Shown here in pieces: positions 12,622-16,077 of a stretch of 16,077 bases of DNA (within the stretch, counting starts at the first letter, position 1; each line of letters opens with the position of its first letter). The stretch lies in NCBI GenBank assembly GCA_031292735.1, contig JARLGP010000019.1, positions 1 through 16,077 of the forward strand, read 5' to 3'. Made by a program: the position numbers and the translations under genes. The DNA is from Holophaga sp. GTDB lineage: Bacteria; Acidobacteriota; Holophagae; Holophagales; Holophagaceae. The notes under the pieces are model-generated. The model was not told the origin of the DNA, searched no databases, and saw only the letters and a program-made list of their open reading frames with translations.

Positions 12622-13384
12622 AACCCACCACCCGGTCGCGATCGCCGGCCGTGTCCCCGGAATTTCGCACATCCAGCGCCCAGGCGCCCAGCCCGTGGCC
12701 CCGGGCGGCCAGCAGCAGGCCGCGCACCGGCAGGGCGCCGCAGGCCGCTTCCATGCCGATGGCCTCCGGGCGCAGGGCCACGATGGCGGCGGCGGTGGCC
12801 TGGTCGATCCGCTGGGCCGCGCCATAGTCCTGGTAGTGGCTCAGGTCGGAGCTGACCACGATGGCGGTTTCCGGCCCGCCCCACATCCGCTCCAGCACGG
12901 CCGCCACCTCCGCCGGATCCGCTTCGCCCACCACCAGGGGCACCAGTTGGAAGTCGTCCAGGGCCTCCTGCAGGAAGGGCAGCTGCACCTCCAGGCTGTG
13001 CTCCTGGGCATGGGCGGGGTCGAAGCGGCGCACGCAGTCCAGGCCCAGGGCCTGTTCCACGCCCTGCGCGTCCACCGGCACGGTGCCCAGCGGGGTGGCG
13101 AACCCCGTGGCGCTGCTCGCCGCCAGGCCGCGGAAGGCGACCCGGTGGGAAGGCCCCAGCAGCACCACCCGGCGGATCCGGGCGCGGCCCAGGCCCAGGC
13201 AGGCATGGCCGCGGGCCGCCACGGCGCCGGAATAGACGTAGCCGGCATGGGGCGCGATGATCGCCTTGGGCGGCGCGCCGGCGGCGGGCGCCTCGCGCAG
13301 CAGCCCCTGCACCAGCTCCCGCAGCCGCACGGGATCGGCCGGGTAGAACAGGCCCGCCACCACGGGCTGACGCAACAAGGGCAT
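12599..13384 (-). CDS. amrB: AmmeMemoRadiSam system protein B (MEMO1-like, LigB/extradiol-dioxygenase fold)
   Basis: The 261-residue protein has the MEMO motifs: GLFYPADP near 11-18, IIAPHAGYVYSG (His46), LLGPSH (His80), EHSLEVQLPFLQ (128-139), VVSSDLSHY (177-184) and the C-terminal [20 protein letters not shown]. The family is related in fold to class III extradiol dioxygenases. His46 and His80 correspond to two metal ligands reported for human MEMO1. The third ligand there is a cysteine, and I see no Cys in the matching C-terminal stretch of this protein. ATG 13384 is preferred because GGAGG (13394-13390 on the minus strand) lies 5 bp upstream; the in-frame GTG at 13390 overlaps that site. 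It is followed by amrA with a 23-bp overlap and is divergent from amrS. Confidence 0.9.
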   Translation of the reverse strand: MPLLRQPVVAGLFYPADPVRLRELVQGLLREAPAAGAPPKAIIAPHAGYVYSGAVAARGHACLGLGRARIRRVVLLGPSHRVAFRGLAASSATGFATPLGTVPVDAQGVEQALGLDCVRRFDPAHAQEHSLEVQLPFLQEALDDFQLVPLVVGEADPAEVAAVLERMWGGPETAIVVSSDLSHYQDYGAAQRIDQATAAAIVALRPEAIGMEAACGALPVRGLLLAARGHGLGAWALDVRNSGDTAGDRDRVVGYGAFAFA

Positions 13385-13390
13385 GACCAC

Positions 13391-13484
13391 CTCCGGGGCC
13401 GAGCGGACAGGCGCCTATTAAACATCCGGGTGGCGGAATATGATGTCAATAGCCAAATAAGGACCTTTTTCTGGGGATTGTTCC
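13391..13484. promoter_or_regulatory. Divergent promoter region between amrB and amrS
   Basis: This 94-bp spacer must carry start signals for both directions. On the + strand, TATGAT at 13439-13444 is a good -10 element with only a weak -35 (TATTAA, 17 bp upstream). On the - strand, a perfect TTGACA lies at 13449-13444, but the nearest AT-rich -10 candidates are 19-21 bp away. The two overlap at 13444, so the promoters may compete. A GGGGA ribosome binding site for amrS is at 13473-13477. Confidence 0.4.
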
Positions 13485-14519
13485 ATGACTGCGACCCAAT
13501 CTCAGCATGCCACCCGGTTCTGGCGCCGGCTGGATCCGGAGCGGGTGGAGTGCGGCGTGTGTCCGCGCCGCTGCCGGTTGCGGGAAGGCGAGCGCGGGTT
13601 CTGCTTCCTGCGCGGCAACGTGGGCGGCGCGGTGGTGCTGCACGGCTACGGCCGGTCCACCGGGTTCCAGGTGGATCCCATCGAAAAGAAGCCGCTGTTC
13701 CATTTCCTGCCCGGCACGGCGGCGCTCTCGTTCGGCACGGTGGGCTGCAACCTGGGCTGCCGGTTCTGCCAGAACTGGGACATCAGCCAATCCAGGGATC
13801 AGGACTCGCTCATGGTTGCCGCCAGGCCCGAAGCCATCGCCCGCCGGGCCAAGGAACTGGGCTGCGCCAGCGTCGCCTTCACCTACAACGACCCGGTCAC
13901 CTGCCACGAATATTGCGTGGATACCGCCATCGCCTGCCGGGAACTGGGCCTGCATCCGGTGGCGGTGTCCGCCGGCTACCAGAACGCCGAGCCCCGGGCG
14001 GAGTTCTACGCCCACATGGACGCCGCCAACCTCGATCTCAAGGCCTTTTCCGAATCCTTCTACCGGCGCCTGTGCGGCGCCCAGCTGCAGCCGGTGCTGG
14101 AGACCCTGCAGTACATCCGCCAGGAGACCCGCACCTGGCTGGAACTCACCACCCTGCTCATTCCCGGCGAGAACGACTCCCCCGGGGAGCTGGAGCGGCT
14201 CAGCCAGTGGATCGCCGGCACCCTGGGCGCCGAGGTGCCCCTGCATTTCTCGGCCTTCCATCCCGCCTGGAAGCTGCTGGACGTTCCGCCGACCCCCCTG
14301 GCCACCCTGCTGGAGGCGCGCCGGATCGCCATGGCCAACGGGCTACGCTACGTCTACGTGGGCAACCTGGGCTCCCCGGAAGGGGAAAACACATACTGCC
14401 ACCAGTGCGGCCAGCTGCTCATCGGCCGCGACCGCTACGCCCTGACCGGCTGGAACCTGGCCGAGCAGGGCGCCTGTGCCCGGTGCGGCGCCCTTTGTCC
14501 CGGGGTGCTGGGCCCCTGA
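13485..14519 (+). CDS. amrS: AmmeMemoRadiSam system radical SAM enzyme
   Basis: The 344-residue enzyme has the radical SAM iron-sulfur motif GTVGCNLGCRFCQNWDIS with Cys88, Cys92 and Cys95 (CxxxCxxC), followed by FTYNDPVTCHEY and AVSAGYQNAEP, as in PflA-like activases and the AmmeMemoRadiSam subgroup. Before the core is a four-cysteine cluster (Cys23, Cys26, Cys30, Cys40 in CGVCPRRCRL...GFC). After it comes YCHQCG (Cys305, Cys308) and CARCGALC (Cys331, Cys334, Cys338), which may bind zinc or an extra iron-sulfur cluster. ATG 13485 follows a modest GGGGA site. It is transcribed away from amrB/amrA across a 94-bp divergent region. The family pattern suggests a radical modification of a small molecule or partner protein by the three-protein set, but the substrate is not known. 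It ends convergent with the Cache chemoreceptor gene. Confidence 0.95.
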   Translation: MTATQSQHATRFWRRLDPERVECGVCPRRCRLREGERGFCFLRGNVGGAVVLHGYGRSTGFQVDPIEKKPLFHFLPGTAALSFGTVGCNLGCRFCQNWDISQSRDQDSLMVAARPEAIARRAKELGCASVAFTYNDPVTCHEYCVDTAIACRELGLHPVAVSAGYQNAEPRAEFYAHMDAANLDLKAFSESFYRRLCGAQLQPVLETLQYIRQETRTWLELTTLLIPGENDSPGELERLSQWIAGTLGAEVPLHFSAFHPAWKLLDVPPTPLATLLEARRIAMANGLRYVYVGNLGSPEGENTYCHQCGQLLIGRDRYALTGWNLAEQGACARCGALCPGVLGP

Positions 14520-14541
14520 ATGAGCGTCAAGGGTGACCTGA

Positions 14542-14554
14542 CCCGGTCTTCGGG
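14542..14554. terminator. Weak hairpin between convergent amrS and chemoreceptor genes
   Basis: CCCG at 14542-14545 pairs with CGGG at 14551-14554 around a 5-base loop, followed by CTTT. It lies in the 50-bp gap between the amrS stop (14519) and the convergent receptor stop (14570). The stem is short and the T-run minimal, so its role as a terminator is uncertain. Confidence 0.2.
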
Positions 14555-14569
14555 CTTTCCGGCGCCGGC

Positions 14570-16077
14570 TTAAACCTGGAACGCGACCACCTGTTTCGCG
14601 AGGGTTTCGGCCACCGTGGAGAGGTTCGCGGCGGTGCGCGAGATCTCCTCGGTGCTGGCGGCCAGTTGGGTGGTGGCCGAGGCGGTCTGGATCGCCTCCT
14701 GGACCCCCTGTTCCACCCGCTGGGCGGCTTCCGTCCCGGAGCGGGTCTGCTCCGCGGTGCTCTGGACCAGGTGCAGCACCATCTGGCCGAAGGCGTCCAG
14801 GTTCTCCCGGATGGTGCCCAGGGCGTGGACCGTGCCCACCACCGTCGTGCCGCCCTGGGCGACGGCGCGCTGGGCATCGGCGAGCAGGGTGTCGATCTCC
14901 TTGGCCGCATGGGCGGAACGCTCGGCGAGCTTGCGCACCTCCTCCGCCACCACCGCGAAGCCCTTGCCCGAGGCGCCGGCCTTGGCCGCCTCGATGGCGG
15001 CGTTCAGGCTCAGCAGGTTGGTCTGGTTGGCGATTTCCCGGATCACCGTGACCGCCCGGGAGATCTTCTCGGCGGTGAGGGTGATGCCTTCCATGGCCTT
15101 GGAGGTGTCGCTCCCCGCCTCCTGGCCCCGCGCGGTGGCCTGCTGGGTCTCCTCCAGCCGGCCCTTGGAGTTCTGCCCGCTGGACGCCACTGCGGCGATG
15201 CTGGTGGTGAGCTGCTTTATGGCCCCGGAAGTGCGCTCGGCGCCGTCCTTCTGCACCTGGGTGCTGTGGGCGATGGCATCGGTGGTGCGGGCCATCTCCT
15301 GGGCGCCGGCGGAGAGTTCATGGGACCCGCTGGCCACCTGGGAAACCGCCTCCTGGATGCTGCGGATCATGGTGCGCAGGCTGCCCTGCATGCCGGACAG
15401 ATCGGCCAGGATGCTGCCCGCGGGCGCGGCCTGGATCTCCTGGCGCAGGTCGCCGGCGGCGATGGCCCGGGTCATGGCCGCCACGTAGCCGGGCTCGCCG
15501 CCCAACTGGCGCTTGATGCCGGCGGACAGGTAGACGGTGAGCGCGGTGGTGATGCCGAGGATGGCGAGCCCGGCGATCCCTATGGCGAGGACGCTGGTGA
15601 AGAACCTTGCCCGGATGTCGTCCAGGAAGAAGCCGGTGCCGATGGTCCAGCCCCACGGCTCGAAGCGTGCGATGCCATTGAGCTTGGGCGTCAACTGATC
15701 GGGCCTGGCATCGGGCCTGGGCGTCGGGATCTCCACGAAGGCGATGGGGCGCTGCTGGGCAAGCGCATCCCGGTAGACCTGGACCGTGGTGCGCCCATCG
15801 GCCACCTTGGGGCCGAAATCCCGCTTGCCCACGCGTTCGGTCCGCGGGTGGGACATGATCACGTCGTCATCATTGCGGGCGAAGAGATACACGGTCCCGT
15901 TCTGCAGTCCGGCGAGGGCCTGCACCGCCTGGGCCTGGGCCTCGTCCCGGGTCAATTTCCCGGCCTGTTCCAGCTTCTGGTAGCGGCCCATCATGTTGAG
16001 CGACATCTTGAGCAGGTTCTCGATCTCCGCGTGGCGATCGGCCATCATGCTGGAGTGCAGGCCCTGCAAGGCCAAGC
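14570..16077 (-). CDS. Methyl-accepting chemotaxis protein with Cache-type sensor domain (5' end beyond right edge)
   Basis: The frame is open through the right edge, so the N-terminus, including the first membrane helix, is missing; 501 residues are visible. They start with part of a periplasmic single-Cache domain ([20 protein letters not shown], then [19 protein letters not shown] and [18 protein letters not shown]), a domain that binds small organic acids and similar ligands in characterised members. A membrane helix follows (about 159-183), then a GGEP-type HAMP segment and the signalling coiled coil with tip [20 protein letters not shown] and [19 protein letters not shown] (348-387). 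The end ...[10 protein letters not shown] has no CheR/CheB pentapeptide. The tip differs from the other receptor in this window, though both should engage CheW/CheA. It is convergent with amrS. Confidence 0.93.
   Translation of the reverse strand, partial: LALQGLHSSMMADRHAEIENLLKMSLNMMGRYQKLEQAGKLTRDEAQAQAVQALAGLQNGTVYLFARNDDDVIMSHPRTERVGKRDFGPKVADGRTTVQVYRDALAQQRPIAFVEIPTPRPDARPDQLTPKLNGIARFEPWGWTIGTGFFLDDIRARFFTSVLAIGIAGLAILGITTALTVYLSAGIKRQLGGEPGYVAAMTRAIAAGDLRQEIQAAPAGSILADLSGMQGSLRTMIRSIQEAVSQVASGSHELSAGAQEMARTTDAIAHSTQVQKDGAERTSGAIKQLTTSIAAVASSGQNSKGRLEETQQATARGQEAGSDTSKAMEGITLTAEKISRAVTVIREIANQTNLLSLNAAIEAAKAGASGKGFAVVAEEVRKLAERSAHAAKEIDTLLADAQRAVAQGGTTVVGTVHALGTIRENLDAFGQMVLHLVQSTAEQTRSGTEAAQRVEQGVQEAIQTASATTQLAASTEEISRTAANLSTVAETLAKQVVAFQV

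Noticed and set aside
12041..13480. Long plus-strand open frame running from opposite amrA into the amrS region
   Set aside because: It lies opposite amrA and amrB, both of which show full family signatures on the minus strand, and in another frame of amrS; the composition is shadow-like.
1..16077. Mobile elements, CRISPR arrays, tRNA or rRNA genes
   Set aside because: No transposase, integrase, terminal inverted repeats, regularly spaced repeats, or tRNA/rRNA-like sequence was seen on reading both strands; the only notable direct repeat is the pair at 7811 and 8632, which is regulatory in appearance.

Overview
The window is high-GC bacterial DNA with strong third-position G/C bias, tightly packed genes and a few AT-rich intergenic islands. 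Several features together suggest a Gram-negative bacterium of the Acidobacteriota (Holophagae, Geothrix/Holophaga type): a complete three-gene AmmeMemoRadiSam set, chemotaxis receptors with a GGEP-type HAMP start, a glycine-run lipoprotein and a sugar-tailoring operon. This placement is an inference from gene content and style. Nothing in the window, such as an rRNA gene, fixes it.

Region 1 (1-5400, + strand) is the distal end of a surface-polysaccharide operon. In order it holds the last 36 residues of a probable glycosyltransferase, a FemAB-like GNAT acyltransferase, an ATP-grasp ligase, a HAD phosphatase, a PglC/WbaP-type initiating sugar-phosphate transferase, a PIG-L deacetylase and a DegT/DnrJ/EryC1/StrS PLP aminotransferase. 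The genes overlap by 4-11 bp or sit 3-20 bp apart, so they are almost certainly co-transcribed and translationally coupled. Together they could make an amino sugar (aminotransferase), deacetylate and re-acylate it or attach an amino acid (PIG-L, GNAT, ATP-grasp), and load the first sugar on the lipid carrier. The operon is followed by a GC-rich hairpin.

Region 2 (5401-7515) is an AT-rich spacer with two perfect dyads, then one 625-residue secreted lipoprotein of unknown function with a probable C-terminal fibronectin-III-like domain.

Region 3 (7516-9629) is a small signalling module. A 485-bp spacer leads to a LuxR/NarL-type regulator whose receiver domain lacks the phospho-accepting aspartate (Ala54) and the conserved Thr/Ser (Ala82). 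Its ATG has no Shine-Dalgarno sequence and lies at the expected start point of a good promoter, suggesting a leaderless mRNA. A soluble NtrB-like histidine kinase without a sensor domain follows. A 20-bp sequence (25/27 when extended), with an internal CTTAA-TT-TTAAG dyad, is repeated upstream of both genes. This module is the most interesting part of the window.

Region 4 (9630-16077) is chemotaxis plus AmmeMemoRadiSam: cheW and a four-helix-bundle receptor on the + strand, amrA and amrB on the - strand, the radical SAM gene amrS divergent from them on the + strand, and a Cache-type receptor on the - strand running off the right edge. The first receptor and amrA meet tail to tail, sharing a CTAG tetramer that supplies a TAG stop on each strand.

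No tRNA, rRNA, CRISPR array, insertion sequence or phage gene was seen.
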